From: Impatiens glandulifera
Taxonomy: Eukaryota > Streptophyta > Magnoliopsida > Ericales > Balsaminaceae
DNA length: 64,000 nt
NCBI RefSeq assembly: GCF_907164915.1
Contig: NC_061862.1
Span: 75,159,718-75,223,717, forward strand
Reading direction: 5' to 3'
The notes beneath the pieces are model-generated. The model did no database searches. It was given only the letters and a program-made list of their open reading frames with translations, and was not told where the DNA came from. Numbering within the stretch: position 1 is the first letter of the stretch; every line of letters starts with the position of its first letter. A program made the translations under genes and the position numbers. This document shows positions 18,153 through 29,999 of this stretch, in pieces.

Positions 18153-19800
18153 ATGGCACCAACCAAAAGCAAAACCAAAACGGTTATTGAGAACTTTCCT
18201 GGTCGTGTTTCATGGAAATCCACTTGTACCTGCTTGTTAAAGATGAAGGACAAGTTTAATCACTTTGGTCTTATGGATAGGGCTTTGAAGACTCAATTCC
18301 AGCATCTATTGAAAGCCCCGACTGTAATTTTTTCAGGAACAATAATCCATCAGATTTTGATGAGGAAAAGCAACTCCAATTCGAAGGGAATAACTTTTCT
18401 GGTCAATGGTCAGGAGCTGTACTAGGGCATGAAAGAATATGCCTTGGTGTCAGGCCTAAATTTTGGAAGATTTCCTGTGATAAAAACCTGGCACGTTGAA
18501 GAATATCCACCCCTAGTCCATAAATATTTTGGGAGCAAAATAGTTGTTAGAGTGATAGAGGTTCAAACAATTTTCCTCCGATGCTCTGAGAAGGAGGATG
18601 CATGGAAGCTTGGGCTCATCAATCTTATTTACTAGTGTCTTTTTGGATCTGATAATAGGAGGAGGATAAATTTGAAAATCTTCAGCATGGTGGAGGACAT
18701 GGAGATGTTCCTTCAATTTCCATGGGGAAAGGTGTCCTTTAATTCAACCCTGAAGGGTATTGAAAAGACATAAAACATCTTCGGTATCTATATCTGGAGA
18801 AGAAGGAAACCTGCAAGGGGAACTGTGATGTCGCTTATACTATTAGTGGGTTCGCAATAGTCTTCCAACTTTGGACATATTTGGTTATGAAGACATTTGT
18901 CCCCAAATTTGCGAATATGACCGAAGAACAACCTATGTGCCCAAGGATATTACTCTTTACAGCCTCCAAAAGCAACACTAACATTGTCCAAGAGGTATCC
19001 ATTGCCCTCTTGAAATGCAATGTGTTTAACAAGATTGATGAGTCTGAGGAGGAGAAGAGGAACTACTATGGGGAAGACTTTGAAGAAATGAGAGGCTACA
19101 TTTATGATGAATTATTTGAAGTGGATGGTAGGAAGAGAAAGAATGAAGATGGCAGTACTCCCAAACCGGCGCCCAGGAGGAGAAGACCACTTAAAATTAC
19201 ACTAGTCAAGAGGACCGAGAAGTCATTTAGTGATGAATCTAGCCAAGACACCTCTCGGTCTACTACTCATGAATCTAGCCATGTCCCTTCAGCAACGACT
19301 CCTCAAAAACACGAAGACAATTCTCCAACTAGCCAAGACAATCGGGTGACTCAAGCTCAACATGATGTCAAGTTTGATGAGTTGAGAGAGGATATGAAGG
19401 AGCTGACAAGGGATGTGAATGAGCTTAAAACTGAAATGAAGGTCATCAAAGAGGATCAGCGTGTTATGTTCAATCACATAATCAAATTATTGGGTGAAAT
19501 AAAACAACAGAAGAATGCTGATTCAGATTTAGTGTAAAAGGAGTTGGAGTTCAACAAAGATGTTGTTGTTGATGGGTTGAATGATGATGGGTTGGAGTTC
19601 AACAAAGATGTTGCTGCTGATGGGTTCAATGATGATGGGTTGGAGAAGAAAAAAGATGTCGATACTGTTGATGTTGGGTTGGAGACGAACAACATCATAT
19701 GGGGACTATGTTGTAATATCACACCCAAGAGTCCCCAAGTGCACCAAGAGTGGGGACTGTGGTGTTTTTACAATCATGTATTTAGAGTACACTATTGACA
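18153..19800 (+). pseudogene. DUF1985 pseudogene of MULE-2
   Basis: ATG at 18153 follows TTTTTTTGCAG exactly as in MULE-1. The translation parallels that gene (GRVSWKST, SGTIIHQIL, KEYALVSGLNFGRFP, EDAWKLGLINLIY). Nonsense codons replace Trp near 18422 and Gln near 18633, and a frameshift occurs near 18770. The frame recovers from about 18881 to 19537 (FVPKFANM to NADSDLV), with a coiled-coil VKFDELREDMKELTRDVNEL. The tail has about 48-bp tandem repeats (19543-19660, LEFNKDV..DG). No Ulp1 domain follows. Confidence 0.85.
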
Positions 19801-20060
19801 AATTGGATATATCAGTTGTGATCACAGAAAACATGGATTTTTGGAGACAAAAATGAGCAGTAAGGTTATTCCACCATATAATAGACCCATAGGAAATGGA
19901 CAATTTTGAATGTAAATTGGAAGTTGTATTATTTTGCTAATGCTACAATGGCTGTATATTTTGAATGCAAATAGTTATATAATGTAGTTTATGTTTACTT
20001 TTGATTGAATATATATATAATTTAGTCTATGTTTACCTTCGATTGAGTATATATATAATT

Positions 20061-20160
20061 GTCGTCTACGAATATAACTGCATTATCGTCTACGAATATA
20101 CATCTGTCGCAGGCAACAATGCATCTGTCGCCTGTGACAAATGCATTGTCGCCTGCTATA
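20061..20160 (+). repeat. TCGTCTACGAATATA / GCATCTGTCGC repeats between convergent pseudogenes
   Basis: Two TCGTCTACGAATATA units, then CATCTGTCGCAGGCAACAAT, GCATCTGTCGCCTGTGACAA and ATGCATTGTCGCCTGC. They sit between the two gene ends, the same relative place as array 3 of MULE-1. Confidence 0.7.
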
Positions 20161-20329
20161 TCTTGTTGTCCTACTGTTAATACAATTGTTGACTGTGTAA
20201 ATGACAACACACTTCAAATGACAACACTTAAAAGTACATTAGTTTGATAAAAAAAAACAATTTGATCAAAAAAAGTTAGTGCAGTAGTGTTTGACAAAAA
20301 AACAGCAGTTTAATAATAAAAAAAAGTTA

Positions 20330-22160
20330 GTACAACAGTTTGACAAAAAAACAACAGTTTGATAATGCCAAAGATTGGGCACTAGATTGTGAAGGTTGTG
20401 TACTAGTTTGTGTTGGTCTTGCAGTAGATGGTGCAAACATCACTACTGAGCATGTGGCCCTATTATGACCTAGACTGCCACATGAGCCGCACCGTCTCCG
20501 TTCCTTACGAGGCTCACCTTGTGATGATCTACGCTTTGTTGTTGGTCGTCCTTTCTTAATCTTCATAGAGGGTTTCAGGCAGACTCGTTTCTTGATATAT
20601 TCGGGAATGTCCCGAGCTTCATTATGATTAAAAATTGGATAACATGTCTCCGCATATGCCATGCACCACGATTTAGTTGAGTAAAACCTGAAAAATTATA
20701 AATTGAATATAAATTGAACATAACATAAATTGAACATGCAATTGGTTAAATTCTCTAACCTTGCGCACAACTCATATGGAACCGATTTCCGGAAACAGGC
20801 AGTCGCTAAGGCATGCGTACAAGGAAGACCAGATACATCAAATACCCTACAAGTACAAGTTCAGCCCTTGAAGTCAACATGAAAATCAAATTCACCGTCA
20901 TGCACATGGAACTGAAATCGATTAAGTGGATAAACGATGTAGAATCTAGCATTTTTGCCTTGCTCACGTAAGAACTTTTCATAAATATGAAGATAAATAT
21001 TCGTTGTGGTTGATTTTTCTCTTCTGTGATTAAGCCAATCTTGTATTTTGAATCTTAAATAGTCAGCTAATGTTGTTATGGGATATTTCCTAGCTTCCCT
21101 GATCTGACTATTAAAACTTTTCGCGTAATTGTTTATCATTTGATTGTATCGTGAATTAGGGAAAAAAGCACGACTCCATCTCTCCACTCTTAGTTTTGAT
21201 CCTGTCAAAATGCTTCTAAAACATGGACTCGGTGTATGCACGAGAAGCCAAATCAAACTCAACATGGCAATTATCAGTTTTAAATTTGGTCATAATATTC
21301 ATTTTGATGTGGTATGTGCATGCACCGTGATGTGCTTCTTGAAAAACCACGGACAAGGCGTTGACAATACTTGGGTGTCTATCGGATACGAAGACGAGAT
21401 CCGGGACTAATCCAATTGTCAACCTTAGTTGTTGCATGAAATATGTCCAAGATTTATTATTCTCCGAATCAACGACACCAAAGGTAACGGGATATAGTTG
21501 CTTATTCGCATCCAATGTTATCACAACCAGTAGTTGACCTCCAACCTTGTGTTTAAGGAAGCTGGCATCGACGCACAATACAGGACGGCAACAGCCTATG
21601 AAACCCCTAATTGAGACCCCTAAGGACATGAACATATACATGAAGTGACCTTTCTCATCCATCTGGATGTTAGTTATGGTACCTGGGTTCTTCTTCTGCA
21701 ACATGAACAGGTATGATGGCAATTTACCAAAGGAATCCTCCACAGTTCCTCGCACCGCCATTAAGGTATTTTCCCTGGACCTCCAAGTCTTATTATATGT
21801 CAGAGTTAACTTATATCTTGTATGCATGTCTTCCATTATTTTCTTAGGCATGTGGTCATGGTGATGGTCCATGTATTTACGTTTGATGCACTCCGCAATT
21901 ATCCATGATGGTGCTTGCCTCACATTGTCTTGTCTCGTCAAAATTGAGCATGTGTGTTCGTTTACAAATTTTTTGATCTTAAACATCTCCGAGAATTTTC
22001 CTTTCTTAGCACGCAATTTCCACTTGCAGTTCTCAGCCATACATTTTACAAACTAAAGATTTTTTGTTGACTTCACCACTTTAAGGATAAAATGATTAGA
22101 CATCGCATGTCTATGCAACCTCAATTGTATTTCTTTTTTGTTATAAAAAACGTACCCACT
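20330..22160 (-). pseudogene. MudrA-like transposase pseudogene of MULE-2
   Basis: Collinear with the MULE-1 transposase. A segment 22040-21216 includes CVDASFLKH and LVFVSDRHPS, a segment about 21190-20861 has NYAKSFNSQ and reaches the SWIM region, and a last exon ending near 20330 has an intact CCHC knuckle CGSCGSLGHNRATC in frame. Damage: Trp to TAG just before FVKCMAENCKW (about 22056); a deletion and frameshift around 21216-21195; the catalytic Glu of NYAES changed to Lys; a TGA before TCTCRVFDVSGLPC (about 20862). It cannot encode an active transposase. Confidence 0.88.
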
Positions 22161-22270
22161 TCCAATCCGTTTTTAATTAATGGAGCAGGTGTTTTGATCT
22201 CGAGTGGTTCATATGAGAAGTAGTGATTGGTTCCCTTAGTATGGATTAATGTTTTCCTAGCATGGGAAGT

Positions 22271-22378
22271 GCTTGATTCCCGGGGTACTTCTTCTGCATG
22301 GTTTTGACTTGGGAAGACATCTTGCTTGGTTCCTGGGGTACTTCTTCTGCATGGTTTTGACTTAGGAAGACATCTTGC
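22271..22378 (-). repeat. 53-bp tandem duplication in the transposase 5' arm
   Basis: GCTTGATTCC/GCTTGGTTCC followed by GGGGTACTTCTTCTGCATGG and a GGAAGACATCTT block occur twice in tandem. It looks like a recent slip duplication in the N-terminal or leader region of the MULE-2 transposase pseudogene. Confidence 0.85.
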
Positions 22379-22636
22379 TAAAACCCTAAAACATTCTTCC
22401 ATTTCAGCATGAAACGACAGAAACACGGAAAACTAACCTGAAATGTTGAAGACGTTCCGACATTGCCTTGGCTTCCTGGTTTCCTTCGTGTTGTTGGTTT
22501 GTTGGTTCGCTGCTGAAGGATTGTTGGTTCGCTGATGATGAAGGATCGTTGGTGGAGAAAAGGGAAAACTGAAACGAAGAGGTTGGGGGAGAGGGAGGGA
22601 AAATGGGAGACAATAAACTGAAAGTCCTACTGAAAG

Positions 22637-22778
22637 AGACTCATTTTTTTTATTTTTTTTAATTTGAGGGCAAAAAGGTATTTTTTTCATAGGTGAAAGG
22701 TTAGATTTGAAAAAATTATATGACGTGTGCTAAATTTGAAAATAATCCTATTATGAGGGTTATTTCGTCAAATTCCCC
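22637..22778 (-). repeat. Right terminal inverted repeat of MULE-2
   Basis: Reverse complement aligns with 17499-17640. It is followed by ACACATTG, the near-perfect target-site duplication. Confidence 0.88.
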
Positions 22779-22786
22779 ACACATTG

Positions 22787-25180
22787 CTATGCCTACTTGC
22801 AAACACATAAAATGTAATTTTAATATTGACTTCCATAGTACTACTTAACATAATATACTTCTTAAAAACAAAAAAGAGATGGTTGGGAAAGCTAAGAAGT
22901 TAGTTTGTTGAATTTGTATTATGTAAACATAGAACTCATGTATTGACTTGGTAACTGTACCCATCGGGTCGGATACCCAATCGCCCGACCCGATCGAGTC
23001 AGGTAAATCAAGAACCAAAAGTTTCTTAACCCTGGACAAGCATAATTTTCATTTCTATTTACTGTGTGAACTTCTTATGGTTGAAAAATAGATGATAGGA
23101 CCAAATTGATAACATCTAACAAACTAACACTAACAAGGTACTTTGTCCAAATTGGAGTGAAAGGTATAGACTATAGTGACATAGGTTGATAGTAATGGTT
23201 TGGGAATGCAAACAACACATAACACATTAAACTTGCAAATAGTCACGACAAACTTTTGTGTCTTGGGTGACTCGAATCGAAATCCCACCCCAATTTTCTC
23301 CAAAAATTGGGTATATAAGTGACCTGAAATTATAGATTTCGAAACAATGGGTACTGATCCAATTCAGACCCGATTAATTATGGATGATTTTTTTTTGAGA
23401 ATTCGTTTATTTTACATTTTTTTTATAAATTTGAATCAAAATGTCATAAATTCGTTTGTTTTTGTAAATAAGTGGCATAATGGGAAAATCGACCTAAAAG
23501 ATCAAAATGTTACGAGTTTCAATTCCTACTAGAAGCGTTTTGAATGAAAGCGGAAGTCCATGACGGTAGGGTGTCGTGCTAATTCTCCTTAATAGAAATA
23601 AAAATTATATATATATTAAAGAAATATTTTGTTTTATAAATTAAGTTATTTTTTTTAAATGAGTTTATAAATATTAATCAAATAAATATTATGTTCATAC
23701 TAATATGTTGACTTACTCATTTATCCGTTGAAGAAAAGTAAAATTTAAAAAAAAAATGATGATATTAAAAAGAATTTTTTTAAATGTTATAAGAAAATAA
23801 TATTAAAGCTTTTGTTCTATAAACTAAAAAAGAAGTTGATTCATATTTGTCTGATTTTGAGTACTAATAACGACCCTAATCGGATGAGGAGGCCGGGTAC
23901 CGACCCCACAGGTACCGTTGACATGTACGTAAAATGAAGATTGTTGGAAAAGCCTAAGTTAGTTTGTTTGAGTTTGTACTATGTTTACATAGAACTCATG
24001 TATTGGCTTAATTAGGGTATAATTGGTCGGATACACGATCGCCCAGATCAAGTCGGGTAAATAAAAACCAAAAGTTTTGGGTCAATTGGATCAGTACTCA
24101 AAATCGGAAAAAAAAACATGAATTATTATATATTTTAGATGAAACTTTAATATTTTATTTTTATAACTTAAAATAAATAAATATTTTAATATTATTATTT
24201 TATTTTTTAGAAAAAAAAAATCTCAAATGGAAGTAAAATAAATTAGTGAGCATAGATAATAGTATAAGTATTATTTATTTAGTTAATATTTATAATCTCA
24301 TTTAAAAAAAATAAAATTTTGAAGAAAATACATTATTTAAAATAAATATTAATTTATAAAATAATTTTTTTAAAACTTCAGTTCAAATTTATAAATTTTT
24401 TTTTAAAACTAAGGCCTAAAAAATTGGTTAAGTGTTATTAATATGTCTCAATTGAGTACGGTAAGTTTGGAATCGATAATTTCGGATCACATAGATCCCC
24501 AACTTTTCGGAGCAAGTTCGAGTCAATTGTGACCCGAGAACCTAAATTTTGTCATGCCTATGTATCTTACTATTTGTAGGGTTTTACTTTAATATTATAC
24601 ACTTATTTTTTATTCCAATTTATAATTTAAAAAAAAAAAAAATCCCGAGTCAATAATTTTTTTTAATTCTTATATGGGTTTCACAAGTATTAGAAATCTA
24701 TCCACCAATTTATAAAATTAAAATAATTATTTTAATTTATTTTTAAATAAATAAAATCAAGATAATTAACCTCATAACCAAAACTCAATTAAAACAATTA
24801 ATTAAACTAATTATTGTGATAATTAAAACCTAAATAATTAAGGAAAATGATCAAAATAAAAAAATATATATATTTGAAACAAATGTTACACTCATTTATC
24901 TTAAAATAATTTAAAAATAAATCAAAAGATTAAAATAAATAATTTAGGATGAAATGAGGTACCCATTTTATCCCAAAAATTATTTATTTAATTCTAAAAT
25001 ATGCAAAAATAATAAATAAAATAAATTAGTAAAATATTTTCCATATTCATTTTAATATTTGGTGTATTTAAAAAGATCAAAATTAAAGAAAAAAGGTGAA
25101 AGGAAAATCAATTTCAAACATACCCTTAATGTTTTAAAATAAAAATAAAAAAATCATATTTCCAAAAAAAAAATCATAAT
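22787..25180. repeat. AT-rich spacer with two further copies of the host repeat
   Basis: No gene seen. 22875-23035 (TAGTTTGTTGAATTTGTA, CATAGAACTCATGTATTG, AACCAAAAGTTT) is repeated at 23935-24085. 23060-23400 matches 15995-17120 of the region left of MULE-2. The rest is poly-A/T-rich. Confidence 0.6.
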
Positions 25181-25657
25181 TGGTTGTAGCCAAAATCTGA
25201 GGATAAAGTTACAGTTGCGACCAAAGTCATTGGATGAGCATCGTATCTCTATCCGACGCTTTAGGAACGCCCACGTCTCACCTAATCGACTAACCGAGTG
25301 TTAGCTCTATTAGCCAAAATGTTGACGGGACGCCTGATCTCCAACAGACCGTTGACGGAACGCTAACACGCGCACAAAACAACGTCGTTTTGCGCCCAAT
25401 CGTCTTCTTCACGCAATCACCGGAAGGGTAAGAACATATCCACTTTTGATTTTTCAAAAGTGTAACTTCCTCCATAGTCAATCTTTTCGACTGATTCGAA
25501 ATGTGAAATGATCACCCTACCACGATGATCATTTGTCATATCTAAATAGGGATGATATATCCCTATTCCGACCAAGTTCAGGAAGAATAGTCAAAATACC
25601 ATAAATGGATTGTGGCCAATTCAATCCACTTGAAGCTCACAACCGACCTCGGTTAGC

Positions 25658-25667
25658 TATAAATAGT
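25658..25667 (+). promoter_or_regulatory. TATA box of the LTR-like leader
   Basis: CTATAAATAG in an otherwise mixed-composition stretch with a CT-rich leader (AGAAACTCTCCAGCTTC) about 30 bp downstream, as in plant LTR promoters. Confidence 0.55.
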
Positions 25668-26503
25668 CCCCTAAATTAATCCGAAGCCAAGAGAAACTCT
25701 CCAGCTTCAAATTGAAAATTTACAAAAATCTGTCATTAAAGCTTAAGCTTCTGGAAATTTCGAATTTTGTTTAAAGACTTAAATCTTGGATCTGAGCATC
25801 CCAAAAGCTTCCCTAAGGATCTAGGAATATTTTTCAATCTTTGATAAGGTTCCAATCAACCTCTAGTTCATATTTACAGTTTGAATTTGAAATTTTATAT
25901 TTCAAATTGCATAAGCTTGTATGCTTGCTGTTTATGGTATTTTATGGTTAGAAATCGATCCTAGGATCATTTATGAACTTTTTGGATAAATTATAAACAA
26001 TCAATCAACCTAAAATAAGAAAAACCTAAATTTTAATTTTTAAAATAAAATACGTATTTGTTATTCTTGGGCTAATTCTCTTGAATCACAGTCCAGAAAG
26101 CATCCCAACATGATTGTAATCATGTTGGGAAACTGTATGGATCATGTTTGATCAATCATAATCATGTTTGATTTAAATCAAAAATTTTAAAATAATTAAA
26201 AATTTTGAGTTCTAGATTTGGTCAAAACGAAGAGTCGGTGTTCTTGTTTTTGTACCAATCAAGTATATTAGATATAATAAAGTTATTGGATATCTCATTT
26301 CTCCTCAAAACAACTTTAAAATAAAAAATCCAGTTTTTGATCACAAACTGTTTTGAACGATTTGATCATCATTTAGGTTGATTGATACCTTGAGATGATG
26401 ATCAACATGTTCATGGGAGTTTTGTGAAGCTACCCAAACCCTTGGATCAAATAATTCATGCTTAAATCAAAATTAAAAAAATTGCAACCTTTGTGTTTTT
26501 GAG

Positions 26504-26670
26504 GACCGAGAGGTCCGACCGACAATCATCGGTCCAGACCAAGACTTAGGAACGATAAATTCGAACTTATGACCAAGAGGTCCGATCGATGTTCTAGAGT
26601 TATGACCGAGAGGTCTAACTGAGGATTTGTATATCCAGGACCGAAAGGTCTAAACTAGGACCGATAGGTC
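26504..26670 (+). repeat. GACCGAGAGGTC hairpin-type repeat in the LTR
   Basis: GACCGAGAGGTC and variants (GACCAAGAGGTC, GACCGAAAGGTC, GACCGATAGGTC) occur at about 26504, 26571, 26604, 26639 and 26659, with weaker forms to about 26880. Each unit is an imperfect palindrome with GACC/GGTC arms. Confidence 0.7.
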
Positions 26671-27758
26671 TAAATCTAGGACCTATGAATCTTGACCTTG
26701 ACTGAGGATTCCATAACCTAAGACCATTGAACTTAGCCTTGAACTAACCTAGGGCTGGTGGGTTTGTACACCCTGATCGATGATCTCAGCAAATGACCGA
26801 GAGTCCTTAATTAGCACCTAGACCGAGGGACTTCGGCACTCCGATCGAATATCCCGAGCCTCACCCGAGAGGCTCCTCGACCTAGACAAAGGGTTTTTAG
26901 ACACTAACCGATAAAATAAACCCAAGGCTTAGGTCTTCGGTAATAAGGCATGTTTGGTTCCTCTTTTCAAAACCCAAAATTATTTTTTAAATTTTGAAAC
27001 CCCAAACTATTTTCTAAAAATCTCAAAAAATAGAAAATGGTTTCAAAATATTTTTAGGATATTTTCGCAATTTTTTTTGTACCAAGGCCTTTTTGGTATT
27101 TATTTTTAAACCCTAACACCCTTAAAAATGACTGGTGTTCTTCAGGTATTTTCTCCTTAATTCAACGTCATCAACAACAGGTATCAACATTTAAATATTA
27201 TTGTTAAAATATTTTAAATAACGCACAAACCTAATGCATGTTTAGAACAAAAGAATAATCGATAAAAATAAAAATGTGATACTACCGATTTTCAAAAACC
27301 AACTTTATAAGTAGAGACCGTTTTTAAAACGGGTACGAAGGATGAGGCGCAAAAGTCTTTTCCCGGGTATCATCAAACTACGAAATAAAAGAAACTTTGG
27401 CCAATATGTTTGTACACGTATGCCAACTTTTGTTGATTTTCAAAAATCAATTAGCGACTCTGTTTTAAAATAAATAATCTTTTAAATTAACTATGTTTAA
27501 TTAATTTAAACTAAAATATTTCTAAAAATTCAAATTGTGATTTGATTACCGTACATTCTCGGATTATTTAGAATTAACTCCGAAATTAATTGTTTTTAAT
27601 TTAATTCAAAAGCGGTTAGGAATCATTATCTTTTAAAAATAATTTTTTATTTTAAAATAAAATTTCTGACACGCAAACTGAGGTTGGAATTCTCAAACCT
27701 CCAGCTTTTCCACAAAACTTAAACCTAACCAAAGGATTTTTCGGGGGTTACAACTTTT

Positions 27759-27776
27759 TGGCGACTCTGTTGGGGA
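27759..27776 (+). other. Primer-binding site (tRNA-Arg-like)
   Basis: TGGCGACTCTGTTGGGGA seven bases after the presumed LTR end (TTACA). Ogre-type elements are known to use a tRNA-Arg primer with a very similar sequence. Confidence 0.55.
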
Positions 27777-28599
27777 TTAAATGTTTAACTCGAAAATAGA
27801 AACTTGCTTTTGAAACGTTTGTATCATGTTTTCAACTTAATAAGTTTGTCTTGAAAGGTACCACACCTAAAAAACGCATAGGTTTTACCTTATTTAAAAG
27901 TTTTTATGTGTAAATGGTACATCACCATCTTCTTACTTGCAAAGAAGTACACGATTGGGATCGGTACTTTTACATCTATGTGCGAAGATTGTCCATGAAG
28001 AATGACAACTTGTTACAAACCGAGTGATGTTGTGAGAGGACAAACTAGAATGCATGGGATTGACCACACCCTTTGGCGATGAGCCGTCCAATGGGACGTA
28101 GGCATTGTGGAAGTGGGGGGAAATTCCCAATTGAGTAGACATTCCCCAGTTTATGGCGACGGTTTTACCCCCTCCACAATCGGTGAATGATACTCTCTTA
28201 TGATTCTCCTTAGAACAAAAAAATATGGTTACTATCACTAAGTTGGTTGTTTGTCGTGCCCAAACAACCAAAACTCAGTCACTACAATCCTTATGTGACT
28301 ATTATATATGTATTATGTGTATGCATGTATAGTCTAAGTGAGCATCTCAAACATGTTCCTTTTTTCCAAAATAAATGCACGTTTGTAAATGCTTTGAATT
28401 TTCAATTTCAGACAATGTCCATGCTGATTAATGTCGAGTTAATCCCATGGATTAAAAGTTTCCACGAAAACGAGTGGAACCATATGATTTACGGACTAAC
28501 CCCATCATGAGGTTCATAAACTTTAAAATAAACCTCACATTCATGATGCAAATGCAAAGGAGGTGGAGCCATACATGACAGGTTTATTATATGGGAGAA

Positions 28600-29450
28600 A
28601 GGTCTATGTTCCCAACCATAGAAGAATTTCGAGTTATCCTCATGATGGACAATAAGAATATTCTGTATTTGAAACCATTTGTAAAATCAATTTCCTTCAG
28701 GAAGCTCTTATAAGAGGAATACAAATATACAAAAACAACATCTGAAACAATCCTCAAAAAGAATGTCATCGACTTCCAGAAATGGAAAAAGATGAAAATC
28801 AGAAATGGACAAGTTCCCCTAACTATGGGATCCTCCCTAATGATGATGACAATCATGCTGCTCCATTTCTTTATGGCTTCAGCGGATGACAAGTCATCCT
28901 CCAAAATTTTGGAGGTAGCATACCACATGCCTAGGGGAAACCAAGACCCCTCAAGTATCATCTTAGCTGAAACACTGATGGGTTTGAATGACTCATTTTT
29001 AACTTCTATTGTGTGTAAAAGAGGCTCACTTCTGGTCCTCTACATCTGGATGATTGGCAAGCTTGGACTCATGTCTCCAATGTGTCCCATAGACATCTTG
29101 TCACATTCTCTTCAATATAGGAGAATGAGGAAGGCTTCGCTTGGACCCCTTGTAGAAAATGACGATGAAGTCGGGGATTTGCTCATATGGTATCCCATCA
29201 AGAAAATGGCATACATGATGGGCTTAGAATGGTTTACCTCTTAGTACACTCACGAACTCTACAAATAGTTTGGTCGTGACTTCATGCCCCCTTACACGAG
29301 AAATTTCATCGCTATAGACAGGTCAATAGATCATAATGCATATGTGAGATACCTCAAGAAATGGCACAACGCCTCTAAGATGGGTGTTCCAAAAGAGCGA
29401 AAGAATTACCTCACCTTCATTCTTGAAGAATAAAATATGGTAAAGAGGAA
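28600..29450 (+). pseudogene. Extra ORF of the Ogre-like element (DUF7745-like), broken
   Basis: The best frame, 28792-29244, gives KILEVAYHMPRG, IILAETLMGLND, KRGSLLVLYIWMIGKLG and ENDDEVGDLLIWYPIKKM. This resembles the DUF7745/plant-mobile-type proteins found upstream of gag in plant gypsy elements. The frame is interrupted on both sides. The domain match is from memory of its pattern (AETxxxLN, LLxxWxxxKL). Confidence 0.5.
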
Positions 29451-29999
29451 TGAAGAGGAGGAAGCTTCCAGTGTGAGAACAAGCTACAATTGGACTACAA
29501 GCCTATGCTCCATAAGTTTTTCCCTTTTAAACTCTATCTATAAAATATCAACAAGAGAGCTATGTATTTAATAAACTTAACGAGTATGTTTATATAACAA
29601 CTATATGTTTTCTTATTGAATCACAAAAAAGATGATCACTCTCTAGGATTCATTTTATATGCATATTCATAGCATTTGTACTTTGTTACAACTACAAACT
29701 CTCACCTCTTTCTCTTAACAACAATCCACAACTGCGACAAGCCGATACGACCCCAGAAAGAGTGACCCAAAAACTGGACATTTTATATGCCACCAGATGG
29801 CTGAAGAACTCCTAGTACCTGAAATGGTCTCTATGACCAAATTTAGAGAAATAAAGGCATATTTGCAACATGTCATAGAGCAACTTGCGTTGATCACAAC
29901 TTCTTTAGCTAATTAGTTAATTCCGTCTACATCCCAAAACATACCTTCTTCTTCTCAATTTCCTAACTAAGCTATCACAGTTATGTTCACCCTCATTAA

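Larger units (their letters stand above)
17499..22778. mobile_element. MULE-2, degenerate Mutator-like element (5.3 kb)
   Basis: Inverted repeats of about 140 bp start GGGAAATTTGACGAAATAACCC (left) and GGGGAATTTGACGAAATAACCC (right, reverse complement). The same two genes as MULE-1 are present in the same convergent orientation, but both are pseudogenes. It is a sister of MULE-1, sharing the GGGAAATTTGA terminus and protein families, but the inverted repeats differ beyond the first dozen bases. It lacks the GGGCGTGGGG arrays. One mismatch in the TSD and many nonsense changes suggest an older insertion than MULE-1. Confidence 0.9.
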
